Assembly: GCA_937891465.1 (NCBI GenBank)
Contig: CALAHF010000139.1
Coordinates: forward strand, 1-64,000
Direction: 5' to 3'
Length of the DNA: 64,000 nucleotides
Source: an uncultured Verrucomicrobiales bacterium
Lineage (GTDB): Bacteria > Verrucomicrobiota > Verrucomicrobiia > Verrucomicrobiales > DEV007
The translations under genes and the position numbers were made by a program. Below, piece after piece: positions 36,171 to 44,553 of the stretch. Position 1 is the stretch's first letter. The number at the start of each line of letters is the position of its first letter. The notes under the pieces were generated by a model. It worked only from the letters and a program-made list of their open reading frames with translations. It was not told the DNA's origin and did no database searches.

Positions 36171-37760
36171 ATGAGTGACAAGGAAATCTCCGAAAAGAAT
36201 GCAGAGTTGATGAAAACTATCGTCAGCCACTGCAAAGAATGCGGTTTCATCTTTCAATCGGCAGAGATCTACGGCGGGCTGAATGGTTGCTGGGACTACG
36301 GTCCGCTCGGCGCTGAGCTGAAGCGGAATCTGAAAGATTACTGGTGGCGGGTGAATGTCCAGGAGCGCGACGACATTTTGGGAATGGATGGTTCTATTTT
36401 GACCCACCGTTCGGTTCTTGAAGCTTCCGGTCACCTCGGCGGATTTTCCGATCCGATGTGTGATTGCCTGCTTTCCAATGCTCGTCTCCGCGCGGATCAG
36501 ATCGAGCCACAATCAGGAACCATTTATTGGTATACCGGCGCGACCCATGCCGAATCTGATTGGTCTACTGAGCGCGAATACGGCGTGTTGATTCAGGAAA
36601 GTCAGGATGAGAAAAAGGCCCGCAAAACGGCGCGGCTTTTCTTCTCCAAATTCCTCAGCGACAAGCAGATTTCACCGAAAAAACTCGAGCTTCAGGGCGA
36701 GCGCACCGAGGAGGTGACTGACACCATCCGTTTCAACCCGGAGAACGGATCGCTGTTGACCGAAGCCCGTGATTTCAATCTGATGTTCAAAACCCAAATG
36801 GGTGCGTCTTCCGACGAAAATGACATCAATGCCGAGGCCTATCTCCGCCCCGAAACCGCGCAGTCCATTTTTGTGCAGTTCAAAAACGTTGTTGATACCA
36901 ACCGCGTGAAATTGCCTTTCGGAATTGCTCAGATCGGAAAATCGTTCCGCAACGAAATCAACCCGCGTAACTTCACCTTCCGCTCGCGTGAGTTTGAGCA
37001 GATGGAAGTCGAATATTTTTGTCGCGCCGAAGACGGATCGCGCCTGACAGATGAATGGCTTGAGCTGCGTCTGAAATTCTACGAAGCGATCGGTGTTCCT
37101 CGCGAAAAACTTCACGTGATCGACATTCCAGACGGCGAACGTGCTCACTACTCATCAAAGACCTACGACATCGAATACGAATTCCCATTTGGAATTCAGG
37201 AACTCGAAGGTGTGGCTTATCGAACTGATCACGATCTGAAGGCTCACAAAGAGCACTCGAAAAAGCCGATTGATTACATCGATCAGGAAAATGGCGGTCA
37301 GAAATTGATTCCGCACGTGGTTGAGCCAAGTGCCGGTTGCGATCGCACGATCCTTGCGATGATTTGCGAAGCTTACGACGAAGAAACTATCACCGACGAG
37401 AAGGGCAAAGAAGCCGTTCGCAAAGTGATGCGCTTCGATCCGAAGATGGCGCCAATCAAAGTGGGTGTATTCCCGCTTCTGAAGAACAAACCAGAGCTCG
37501 TTGAAAAAGCGCGCGAGGTTCAGAAGCTGCTTGTGAAGCACATGAACGTTTTCTACGACGAGACCGCAGCAATCGGTCGTCGTTATCGTCGTCAGGATGA
37601 AATCGGAACGCCGTTTGGTGTGACGATCGATTTCGATACACTCGGCGACAGCGGTGATGAACTGAAAGACACCGTGACCCTTCGTGAACGTGATTCGATG
37701 GAGCAAACCCGGATGCCGATTTCAGAATTGCTTCCGTTTTTGCTCGATAAGATTCACTAA
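36171..37760 (+). CDS. glyS: Glycyl-tRNA synthetase, single-chain type
   Basis: This 529-residue class II synthetase is of the alpha-2 (GlyQS) kind, which charges tRNA-Gly. The N-terminus KECGFIFQSAEIYGGLNGCWDYGPLG is diagnostic. Class II motif 2 is FRNEINPRNFTFRSREFEQMEVEYF, and motif 3 lies in VEPSAGCDRTILAMI. The anticodon-binding domain covers about 420-529 (KVGVFPLLKNKPELVEKAREV). ATG at 36171. The gene is complete and uninterrupted. Confidence 0.97.
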   Translation: MSDKEISEKNAELMKTIVSHCKECGFIFQSAEIYGGLNGCWDYGPLGAELKRNLKDYWWRVNVQERDDILGMDGSILTHRSVLEASGHLGGFSDPMCDCLLSNARLRADQIEPQSGTIYWYTGATHAESDWSTEREYGVLIQESQDEKKARKTARLFFSKFLSDKQISPKKLELQGERTEEVTDTIRFNPENGSLLTEARDFNLMFKTQMGASSDENDINAEAYLRPETAQSIFVQFKNVVDTNRVKLPFGIAQIGKSFRNEINPRNFTFRSREFEQMEVEYFCRAEDGSRLTDEWLELRLKFYEAIGVPREKLHVIDIPDGERAHYSSKTYDIEYEFPFGIQELEGVAYRTDHDLKAHKEHSKKPIDYIDQENGGQKLIPHVVEPSAGCDRTILAMICEAYDEETITDEKGKEAVRKVMRFDPKMAPIKVGVFPLLKNKPELVEKAREVQKLLVKHMNVFYDETAAIGRRYRRQDEIGTPFGVTIDFDTLGDSGDELKDTVTLRERDSMEQTRMPISELLPFLLDKIH

Positions 37761-37776
37761 AACTTGCTGATCATTC

Positions 37777-38307
37777 ATGAATTTTAAAATCGCAGCTTGG
37801 CTTCTCGGTCTTGCTGCGATTTTTCTTTTCGGCTGCGGAGAAAAGTCGGCGACAGCTTCACTAAAACGGGATGCGAAAGCCACGGTTGAATCGTGGCCCA
37901 GAACGCGCGGCGTGTTTTCACCGGAGGAATTGACTGCGATGGAAGGATTCGCCACTCCCTCAATGATCGACGCATGGCGACGGGCCGCTGATGTGCAAAA
38001 GCGTTACGGAATTGCCTTTGGCAAGAAATTGAACGCCGAACTCCAGAAACCGCCCTATCTCGGCGCATGGGATTATTTTTCGGGAACTTACCAAGGATTT
38101 ACCTCTTACGAAATCGCCAGTGTTTCGGAAAAAAACGGACACGGGGATGTAGATGTCGATTTCAGCTGCATAAGGGGAAGCATCCTACGCCAACCTTACG
38201 AGCACTTTAAATTTTCGGGGAATCTTGATTTGAAATTAGAAGGTGAAGTCTGGAAACTAGATAACATCACGTGGCATGACGGCAGAAATATGCGGGATTT
38301 TTTGTAG
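37777..38307 (+). CDS. Small lipoprotein, function unknown
   Basis: This 176-residue predicted lipoprotein has the signal peptide MNFKIAAWLLGLAAIFLFGCG with lipobox LFGC and Cys20 as the lipidated residue. The mature part has KRDAKATVESWPRTRGVFSPEEL and an ending DNITWHDGRNMRDFL. No family was recognised. It starts 16 bases after glyS and may be cotranscribed. Confidence 0.75.
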   Translation: MNFKIAAWLLGLAAIFLFGCGEKSATASLKRDAKATVESWPRTRGVFSPEELTAMEGFATPSMIDAWRRAADVQKRYGIAFGKKLNAELQKPPYLGAWDYFSGTYQGFTSYEIASVSEKNGHGDVDVDFSCIRGSILRQPYEHFKFSGNLDLKLEGEVWKLDNITWHDGRNMRDFL

Positions 38308-38403
38308 GAACACGTCAGAGTTTTAGAGATTGGATTGAAGAATGTAGATCCCAGTTCTGCGCCATTGCCAAAATGCTATAACTTCGCAACCATCAGGGAA
38401 GTC

Positions 38404-39714
38404 ATGAAAACGAAAAACCGCCGTCATTTTCTTAAAACCGCTACCTCTGCGGCGATTGCTCCTCTCTTTCTGCCAAATCGAGCACGAGGCGCGAATGACA
38501 AAATTAATCTCGGCGTGGTCGGGTGTGGAGCGCAGGGCACGTCGAACTTGCTGAACTTTCTAAAACTTGATGACACCCGCGTTGTTGCCGTCTGCGATGT
38601 GGATAAATTTCATTACCGCGAGCACACCACGCGACACGGCAAAGCCTACGGTCTCGATCCTGCAAAATTAACCGTCGAGCAGCACTACGGAGGAAATTCC
38701 AAATGCGATACAACGTCTGATTTCCGTGAGATCTGTTCGCGCGACGATATCGACGCTGTTCTCGTGGCAACGCCTGATCACTGGCATGCCTTGGCCACGC
38801 TCGAAGCCGTGAGAAACGGCAAAGACGTTTACTGCGAAAAACCGGTGACGCACACCTTTGCTGAAGGTCAGGCCGTGGTTGCGGAAATCGCCAAACAGAA
38901 GGCAATTTTCCAAGTTGGATCTCAGCAGCGTTCGGAAGCGAATTTTAGAAACGCGATCAACATCGTTCGAAACGGATTGATCGGCGCTGTGAAAAAAGTC
39001 GAAGTCGGTCTGCCCGGCGGCTATGGCGAAACCGTTTCCAGCACGGAGGCGGAGGAGCCGCCTAAACAGCTCGATTATGATTTTTGGTGCGGGCCAGCTC
39101 CCGTCATGCCTTACATGCGGGCGCGGCATCATCGCTGGTGGCGTGGTCATACCAATTATGGCGGAGGCACGTTGATGGACTGGATTGGCCATCACAACGA
39201 CATCGCGCATTGGGGGCTTGGAATGGATGAGAGCGGGCCCATTTCGGTCGTCGCAGAAGGTTGGACTGAGTCGGCGCTCGATTGCTACGACACGCCATTG
39301 GATTACTCAATTCGCAGCGAGTACGCCGGTGGGATCGAAGTGGTGATCAGTCCGAAAAACACCATGGGAACCAAGTGGATTGGCGAAAACGGCTGGGTTT
39401 ACGTGACTCGCGGCAAACTCGAGGCCTCCAATCCCGCATGGCTGGCGAAAGGTTTTTCAGCCGGCGATTTCGAAGCCTACCAAAGCCCCGGACATCACAA
39501 AAATTTTGCCGAAAGTATTCGAAGCCGGAAGCCCTGCATTTGCGCAGCCGAAACCGGGCATCGCTCAATCACTCCTGGACATCTCGGATACGTTTCGAAC
39601 CAACTTGGACGAGCGCTGAAATGGGATGCCGCGAAGGAAACTGTGATCGGAGATGACGAAGCGCAAAAGCTTCTGACGACGGTCAATTATCGGGGCGATT
39701 GGAAGTTGGGGTGA
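38404..39714 (+). CDS. Tat-exported Gfo/Idh/MocA-family oxidoreductase
   Basis: This 436-residue protein has a twin-arginine-like signal NRRHFLKTATSAAIAPLF and then an N-terminal Rossmann fold with INLGVVGCGAQG. The catalytic motif CEKPVTH is that of the family (EKP), followed by a C-terminal alpha/beta substrate domain with WWRGHTNYGGGTLMDWIGHHNDIAHWG. Secreted members of this family in Planctomycetota and Verrucomicrobiota are thought to act on sugars; the substrate here is unknown. ATG 38404 is chosen because it gives the signal peptide; the frame is open back to 38335 without need. Confidence 0.9.
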   Translation: MKTKNRRHFLKTATSAAIAPLFLPNRARGANDKINLGVVGCGAQGTSNLLNFLKLDDTRVVAVCDVDKFHYREHTTRHGKAYGLDPAKLTVEQHYGGNSKCDTTSDFREICSRDDIDAVLVATPDHWHALATLEAVRNGKDVYCEKPVTHTFAEGQAVVAEIAKQKAIFQVGSQQRSEANFRNAINIVRNGLIGAVKKVEVGLPGGYGETVSSTEAEEPPKQLDYDFWCGPAPVMPYMRARHHRWWRGHTNYGGGTLMDWIGHHNDIAHWGLGMDESGPISVVAEGWTESALDCYDTPLDYSIRSEYAGGIEVVISPKNTMGTKWIGENGWVYVTRGKLEASNPAWLAKGFSAGDFEAYQSPGHHKNFAESIRSRKPCICAAETGHRSITPGHLGYVSNQLGRALKWDAAKETVIGDDEAQKLLTTVNYRGDWKLG

Positions 39715-39787
39715 TTTCGAAAACTTGCGTTTTACGACGTAATTTCCTTTGGCCGAGAAGTCAGTTGAAACGTAGACTTCGTTGGCA

Positions 39788-40629
39788 ATGTCCCCCTCCC
39801 CTCAGCTCTTTCGAACCCTAGTTCTTCTCATCGCGCTGAGCGCTGTGGGAATCAGCCATGCTCAGTTCGAAAAGTCGCCGGTCCTCGATGCGCAGACGAT
39901 TCTTCGTCCGGAAATTCTATCTGGAAAATCGTATCGAATTGCCGATGCGGTTGAGACCGTTGGGTTTCTCAATCGTTACTCAATTGAATTTGATTTTGGC
40001 AACCTCAGCGCCCTTGGAAACGAACAATTAATCCAACGCATCGGTGAGTTCGAAGCGATCGGGATGCTGCGGGAATACAAGCAGTCAGAAGAGTTTGGAA
40101 AAACGCTGGAGCAAACGCTGGAGCAAACGGTTCAACGGGCTCTGAACCTTGTTTTGAAACCCGGGAAGTCACTGGCGAACATTGGTTCAGGTGCGAGCAA
40201 AACAGTGATTCGCGCTCGCGAAACGATGCGACGTGGGTTGGAAAAAAGCGGGGCGGAAAAAAGCTGTTGATTGCGCGCGCCAGCGATGCCAAAAATGAAA
40301 CCGACGTCAATTTCTTCGCGCGCACGTTTTCACTTTTGGCTCGCTACGAAGTTCAAGAGAAAACGAAATTTTCCAAACTGATACTCGTAAAGGGATTTCC
40401 CGCTGGAGTGACTGCAGGCAATAAACCGGTCATTCCCCTCGATATCGATTTGCTGGCATGGACGCCTCAGATCGCGGCTCAAATAACGAACTTTAGGGCG
40501 CCGCGCGGAACCGTTCTTTATCTCAGTGGACGCGCTACAAAGCTATCGAAGCAGCAAATTGCAGCAGCTGGACTTGTTCTACGCGAAGATTCAATTCCCG
40601 GCTTTTATCAGAAAAGTTGGAGGCCCTGA
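39788..40629 (+). pseudogene. Secreted protein gene split by a frameshift at an A6 run
   Basis: The first frame (ATG 39788 to TGA 40270) encodes a signal peptide MSPSPQLFRTLVLLIALSAV ending HAQ, then YSIEFDFGNLSALGNEQLIQRIGEFEAI. The second frame (to 40629) begins in the overlapping TTGA and reads LIARASDAKNETDVNFFART, then FSLLARYEVQEKTKFSKL. One extra A in the run at 40257-40262 joins them as GAEKKLLIARASD. The second part has no signal peptide or ribosome binding site of its own. I read it as one ancestral secreted protein. Slippage on the A6 run or a sequencing error could also explain the break. Confidence 0.65.
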
Positions 40630-40636
40630 TTCAGAT

Positions 40637-41902
40637 TTATCCACACGCTCGAAAGATCCCGGCCGCTTTATGCAGCGTTTCTTCCCACTCTTTTTGTGGC
40701 TCTGAATCAGCAACAATTCCTGCGCCAACGTGAAAATGGAGATCTCCGTTTTCGACGATCGCAGTGCGAATCGCAATGTTGAATCGGCTTTCGCCGTTAA
40801 ATCCAAAAATCCCGATCGATCCGGTGTAAAGGCCACGCGGCTCGGGTTCGAGTTCGGCAATGATTTCGCGAGCCCGTTTTTTGGGAGCCCCAGTGATCGA
40901 ACCACCCGGATAACATTCGGCCAATGCATCAATGTGATCAATTTCAGGACGCAACTCGCCCGTCACGGTCGAGACGAGGTGAAAAACTTGCTCAAATCGC
41001 TCTAACTTCAACAAATCGGTCGCCTCGACGCTTCCAAATTCACAAATTTGGCCCAAATCATTGCGCTCGAGATCGGTGATCATTATTAACTCGGCAATTT
41101 CCTTCGGCGATGTGATCAGATCGTAAGCAGACTTTTCATCCATCTCCAAATCGCGAAATCGAGGACGAGTCCCTTTGATCGGACGAGTCTGAATTGCCGA
41201 TCCGGACATCCGCAAAAACTGCTCGGGCGAAGTCGATAAAATATGCCGACCGCTCATTTCCAGAAATGCTGAAAACGGTGCCGGCGAAGCCTCGCGCAGC
41301 CGTTCATATAGTCCGAACCGATCCATCGAATCAGGAATATCAGTCCGAAACCGGTGCGATAAATTGACCTGATAAATGTCTCCTGCCGCAATGTATTCTT
41401 GAACCTTTTCGACAGCCGCACAAAAAGAATCCCGATCCATCGTTCCAGAAAAATCGAATCTGTTTTCCGAAAACTCCTCCATCTCGGCGAGACAATTAAT
41501 CTCTTCGCTCAACGTTCCCAGCTCATGCCACGTCTCCCGTGAGTGATTAAAAACCAGCATTTCAGGGTAAACACCGAACTCAAATTTTCCGTCGTATTCC
41601 ACCGCACCAATAAGACCACCGCAGGGAAACCCGAAATCGGGAAACGAATCAGGAACGGCATGTTGCGCCAACACCCGTCGCAATTCAACGCGGTCAGCCT
41701 CGACAAAAATATCACCGGCAATTTTCTCTATCGGACACGCCGCCACAATCGAGATGGGCGAATCATTTCCCGAGGCCGTGGATGAGGAATCAAAAAACAC
41801 CAATCCGGGCAAATGCCTAAGACCTCGCGCAACCATAGCCGGCGTTGCATCAAGATCGATCAGTTGCGGCGTCGAAGACGCGATTTTTGGTTCGGGAACC
41901 AT
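40637..41902 (-). CDS. pabB: Aminodeoxychorismate synthase component I (PabB-like)
   Basis: This 421-residue chorismate-utilising enzyme converts chorismate with ammonia from a PabA-type amidotransferase to aminodeoxychorismate for folate synthesis. It has SFCAAVEKVQEYIAAGDIYQVNLSHRF, the PabB-type motif PIKGTRPR with the active-site Lys, then KEIAELIMITDLERNDLGQIC, CYPGGSITGAPKKRAREII and GLYTGSIGIFGF. The N-terminal domain is shorter than in TrpE and lacks a tryptophan site motif. PIKGT supports PabB over TrpE (PIAGT). ATG at 41902. No pabA or pabC is adjacent. Confidence 0.9.
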   Translation of the reverse strand: MVPEPKIASSTPQLIDLDATPAMVARGLRHLPGLVFFDSSSTASGNDSPISIVAACPIEKIAGDIFVEADRVELRRVLAQHAVPDSFPDFGFPCGGLIGAVEYDGKFEFGVYPEMLVFNHSRETWHELGTLSEEINCLAEMEEFSENRFDFSGTMDRDSFCAAVEKVQEYIAAGDIYQVNLSHRFRTDIPDSMDRFGLYERLREASPAPFSAFLEMSGRHILSTSPEQFLRMSGSAIQTRPIKGTRPRFRDLEMDEKSAYDLITSPKEIAELIMITDLERNDLGQICEFGSVEATDLLKLERFEQVFHLVSTVTGELRPEIDHIDALAECYPGGSITGAPKKRAREIIAELEPEPRGLYTGSIGIFGFNGESRFNIAIRTAIVENGDLHFHVGAGIVADSEPQKEWEETLHKAAGIFRACG

Positions 41903-41971
41903 TCGCCATTACTGTGTGTCCGAATTGCACTTCGTTCAAATTTTGAGTTGAAAAACTACCATTTCGAATTC

Positions 41972-41985
41972 TGTTATTTTGAACA
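41972..41985. promoter_or_regulatory. LexA-like box abutting the dinB start
   Basis: TGTTATTTTGAACA fits TGTTC-N4-GAACA, the motif reported for Verrucomicrobia LexA, with one mismatch. Extended by one base on each side (41971-41986) it also reads CTGT-N8-ACAG, the E. coli-type consensus. It ends directly at the GTG start of dinB, a classic SOS gene. Binding is inferred. Confidence 0.65.
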
Positions 41986-43065
41986 GTGAACCCTTCACCT
42001 GAAACTGCCACACGTAAAATCATCCATGTCGATATGGACTGTTTTTACGCGGCGATTGAGCTTCGCGAACGTCCGGAACTTGTCGGCCAGCCGGTCGCAG
42101 TCGGCGGCAGCACCGGTCGAGGCGTGTTGACGACCTGCAATTACGAAGCGCGAAAGTTTGGCTGTCATTCGGCGATGCCGGTTTTCAAGGCGCTTCGCAA
42201 ATGCCCGAACCTCGTGCTCTTACCCGTCCGGTCCGATTTATATCGGGAAGAAAGCCACCGCATTCGGGGAATTTTTCATAGCTTCACGGACCTCGTCGAG
42301 CCGCTTTCGCTAGATGAAGCCTACCTCGATGTTTCGCATCTCGATTCCGAAACTGCGACGATTGCGGCGGAGGTTCGCGATCGAATTCGTGAAGAAACCA
42401 AACTGACAGCATCTGCAGGAATCGCCCCGAACAAATTTCTCGCAAAGATCGCCAGCGACTGGGAAAAGCCGGACGGCCAATTTGAAGTTCTCGAATCGGA
42501 GATCGATGACTTTGTTTATTCCCTTCCAGTCGAAAAAATCTGGGGTGTTGGGAAACGTACCGCAGAAAAAATTCACGCGATTGGCGCCAAAACCTGCGGG
42601 GATTTACAGAAGCTGACCCTCGTCGAGTTGGATCGTCGATTTGGAAAATTTGGCCACGAGCTGTATCGCCTTAGCCGCGGCATCGACGAGCGGCACGTGA
42701 ATCCCAATCGGGAGCGAAAGTCGGTCAGCAACGAGCGAACCTATCGCGAAAACATCGAGTCAATCGAAGAAGGCAGCGAAAAGTTGCGTCCCCTGATTGA
42801 TGAACTCCTCGACGATGTGGGCGGAAAACACAGCAATCGGCAGATTCGCGAAGGCGTCGTGAAACTAAAATTCGAAGACTTTTCGATCACGTCAGCGCAA
42901 CGACCGATGGATAAAATCGAGCCTCACGTTTTCGAAGAACTCATTCAGGAAGCCTGGGTTCGCGGCGAAGGAAAATCGGTTCGCCTCATCGGCGCAGGAG
43001 TTCGTTTCGTTTCCGAGCAGAAAAAAGAGGCGACCGGTCCTCAACTCGAAATGTTTGACGTGTAA
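41986..43065 (+). CDS. dinB: DNA polymerase IV
   Basis: This 359-residue Y-family translesion polymerase has metal-binding motif HVDMDCFYAAIE with D16, and SLDEAYLDVS with the paired acidic residues. The palm and thumb contain TASAGIAPNKFLAKIASDW and helix-hairpin-helix VEKIWGVGKRTAEKI, and a little-finger domain follows. The C-terminus QLEMFDV resembles a beta-clamp binding motif (QLxMF). The start is GTG at 41986, directly after a LexA-like box, so SOS control is likely. It is followed at once by repeat copy 9. Confidence 0.96.
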   Translation: MNPSPETATRKIIHVDMDCFYAAIELRERPELVGQPVAVGGSTGRGVLTTCNYEARKFGCHSAMPVFKALRKCPNLVLLPVRSDLYREESHRIRGIFHSFTDLVEPLSLDEAYLDVSHLDSETATIAAEVRDRIREETKLTASAGIAPNKFLAKIASDWEKPDGQFEVLESEIDDFVYSLPVEKIWGVGKRTAEKIHAIGAKTCGDLQKLTLVELDRRFGKFGHELYRLSRGIDERHVNPNRERKSVSNERTYRENIESIEEGSEKLRPLIDELLDDVGGKHSNRQIREGVVKLKFEDFSITSAQRPMDKIEPHVFEELIQEAWVRGEGKSVRLIGAGVRFVSEQKKEATGPQLEMFDV

Positions 43066-43108
43066 CGATCAAATAGGGTTGGTTCATCAATCATACCCTG
43101 CCAGATGG
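43066..43108. repeat. 43-nt palindromic repeat, copy 9 (supplies a stop codon)
   Basis: This copy has left arm CGATCAAATAGGGT, centre TGGTTCATCAATCAT and right arm ACCCTGCCAGATGG. It begins at the base after the dinB stop codon. It contains the last codons and TGA stop (43091-43093) of the convergent membrane protein gene, whose final residues SGRV come from the right arm. Confidence 0.88.
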
Positions 43109-44068
43109 TTCCAGAGTCGAGGGAGCAAAAATCTTTGCTCCCACCCACATCATCCAGAACGGGATGTTGACGAAGAAAATCAGGACGACCAATTCATGAT
43201 TTAAGAAATCGAGATTCATCACCGCGGCAATCGAGCGGTGCATTGCGATCAACGATATCCCAATGAGAAGAGCCCACTTCCGGCTGTGAAGCGCAGCGAG
43301 TGCTGCGAATTCCAGGAAAAAGCCCGTGCCAAACAGCGCCCGCGTCAACCATGTGTGATCAACCATCCACGCAGCAATTGGGTCAATGCCCGAAAAGGCG
43401 GGATCGAGAGAACGATAAAATTCCTGGGCCCTCGATTTTTGTTGATCAACGGCCATGTAACCCGTTTTCCACAACCACAGCCCTTTCGAATTGATCAGCT
43501 TACTGACGACTGAGGTCACATACGTCGCGGCGATCATGCCTTTCGAATAATACACGACCCACCCCCGCAACATATCCGCAGAAAGGGGATTTTCTCTTTT
43601 CTGCCGGAACCACTTCGCGTAATTCACAACAACTGCCTGAGCCAAAATCGTCAGCGTGATCAGTTGAAATTTGTGCAAAATATAGCCCTGCGAATTTTGC
43701 AACGAATGTGGAAGCGTAAACACGAGAACCAATAACGGCAGAACGATCCACAACCCGCGTCCCACCACATAAAAAATCAGCAGCACTACCGTGACGGCCG
43801 CAAAAATGTCCCACAAGCCCGGATTGTTAAAAGGACTCTCCCACGGAAGATCATCACTAAGCCAGGTCAGGTCAACCAGGTTCGCCAGTCCGTTCGCATG
43901 CTTTTGCGTTTCCAGCGCAAATGGCCGGGCGTCCTCCAGCATGTATCCAATCACGCAGGCAAAACTTAGCCGCATAAAAAACCATTCCGACCGACCGACC
44001 GCTTCGGGACGGAAACCAGACCGGATCCAGTTTCGAAAAACTGATTTCAATTTAAGGACCACACTCAA
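43091..44068 (-). CDS. HTTM-like polytopic membrane protein
   Basis: This 325-residue protein has about eight hydrophobic segments. The pattern (AEWFFMRLSFACVIGYMLED-like opening, HSLQNSQGYILHKFQLITLTIL, SKLINSKGLWLWKTGYMAV, FFVNIPFWMMWVGAKIF) resembles HTTM-type proteins, a family with distant similarity to vitamin-K-dependent gamma-carboxylase membrane domains. No catalytic residues can be assigned. Its TTG start at 44068 overlaps the upstream TGA (TTGA); GTG 44062 is an alternative. It is the last gene of the sulfatase operon. Its stop codon lies inside repeat copy 9. Confidence 0.65.
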   Translation of the reverse strand: MSVVLKLKSVFRNWIRSGFRPEAVGRSEWFFMRLSFACVIGYMLEDARPFALETQKHANGLANLVDLTWLSDDLPWESPFNNPGLWDIFAAVTVVLLIFYVVGRGLWIVLPLLVLVFTLPHSLQNSQGYILHKFQLITLTILAQAVVVNYAKWFRQKRENPLSADMLRGWVVYYSKGMIAATYVTSVVSKLINSKGLWLWKTGYMAVDQQKSRAQEFYRSLDPAFSGIDPIAAWMVDHTWLTRALFGTGFFLEFAALAALHSRKWALLIGISLIAMHRSIAAVMNLDFLNHELVVLIFFVNIPFWMMWVGAKIFAPSTLEPSGRV

Positions 44069-44553
44069 GGCGTTACCTCCGGAAGTTGTGCCATCAATTT
44101 CCTGTCTTCAACCAACTGGCCATCACGAACCAAAATCGTCATTTCGATAAGCTGGATCGGACCGGTCAACTCCCGTTTACGCCGCTTCATCGAAAGTGCG
44201 CGAACCGCCTCCAAAACATACTCACCAGCCTCCCGGTTAATCTCATCAATAACATCAGAAGCATCCAAATCTCTCCCCGCTTTCTTCGCCGTATTTTCAA
44301 GCGGTGTCCGTTCGCGATTGAGAGTTTTCGATACTTTTGAAGTGCTCAAACCCGTATGATACAATATTGGAAGCGGCTCTCCTTTCTCGTCAGTAATGTA
44401 AGCCAAGCGAACCGATTTCTTCGGATTCGAATACATCGAAAAATGTGAAAACGGATAATTTTCTTTAATGATCGAAGCGAGCACTATGAAAGCGAGCACC
44501 GGAAAAATCGGGTGCTTTCGAAGAATCTTAAAATGTTCTTTAAAACGTCCCAT
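44065..44553 (-). CDS. Uncharacterised membrane-anchored protein of sulfatase operon
   Basis: This 162-residue protein has one hydrophobic helix (HPIFPVLAFIVLASIIKE) followed by the notable motif ENYPFSHFSMYSNP and a soluble domain of about 110 residues with KKAGRDLDASDVIDEINREAGEYV. No named family was recognised. ATG 44553 overlaps the sulfatase stop (TGATG), and its own end overlaps the start of the HTTM-like gene by four bases. All four genes of this operon are therefore coupled or tightly spaced, and the two small membrane proteins probably work together. Confidence 0.72.
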   Translation of the reverse strand: MGRFKEHFKILRKHPIFPVLAFIVLASIIKENYPFSHFSMYSNPKKSVRLAYITDEKGEPLPILYHTGLSTSKVSKTLNRERTPLENTAKKAGRDLDASDVIDEINREAGEYVLEAVRALSMKRRKRELTGPIQLIEMTILVRDGQLVEDRKLMAQLPEVTP

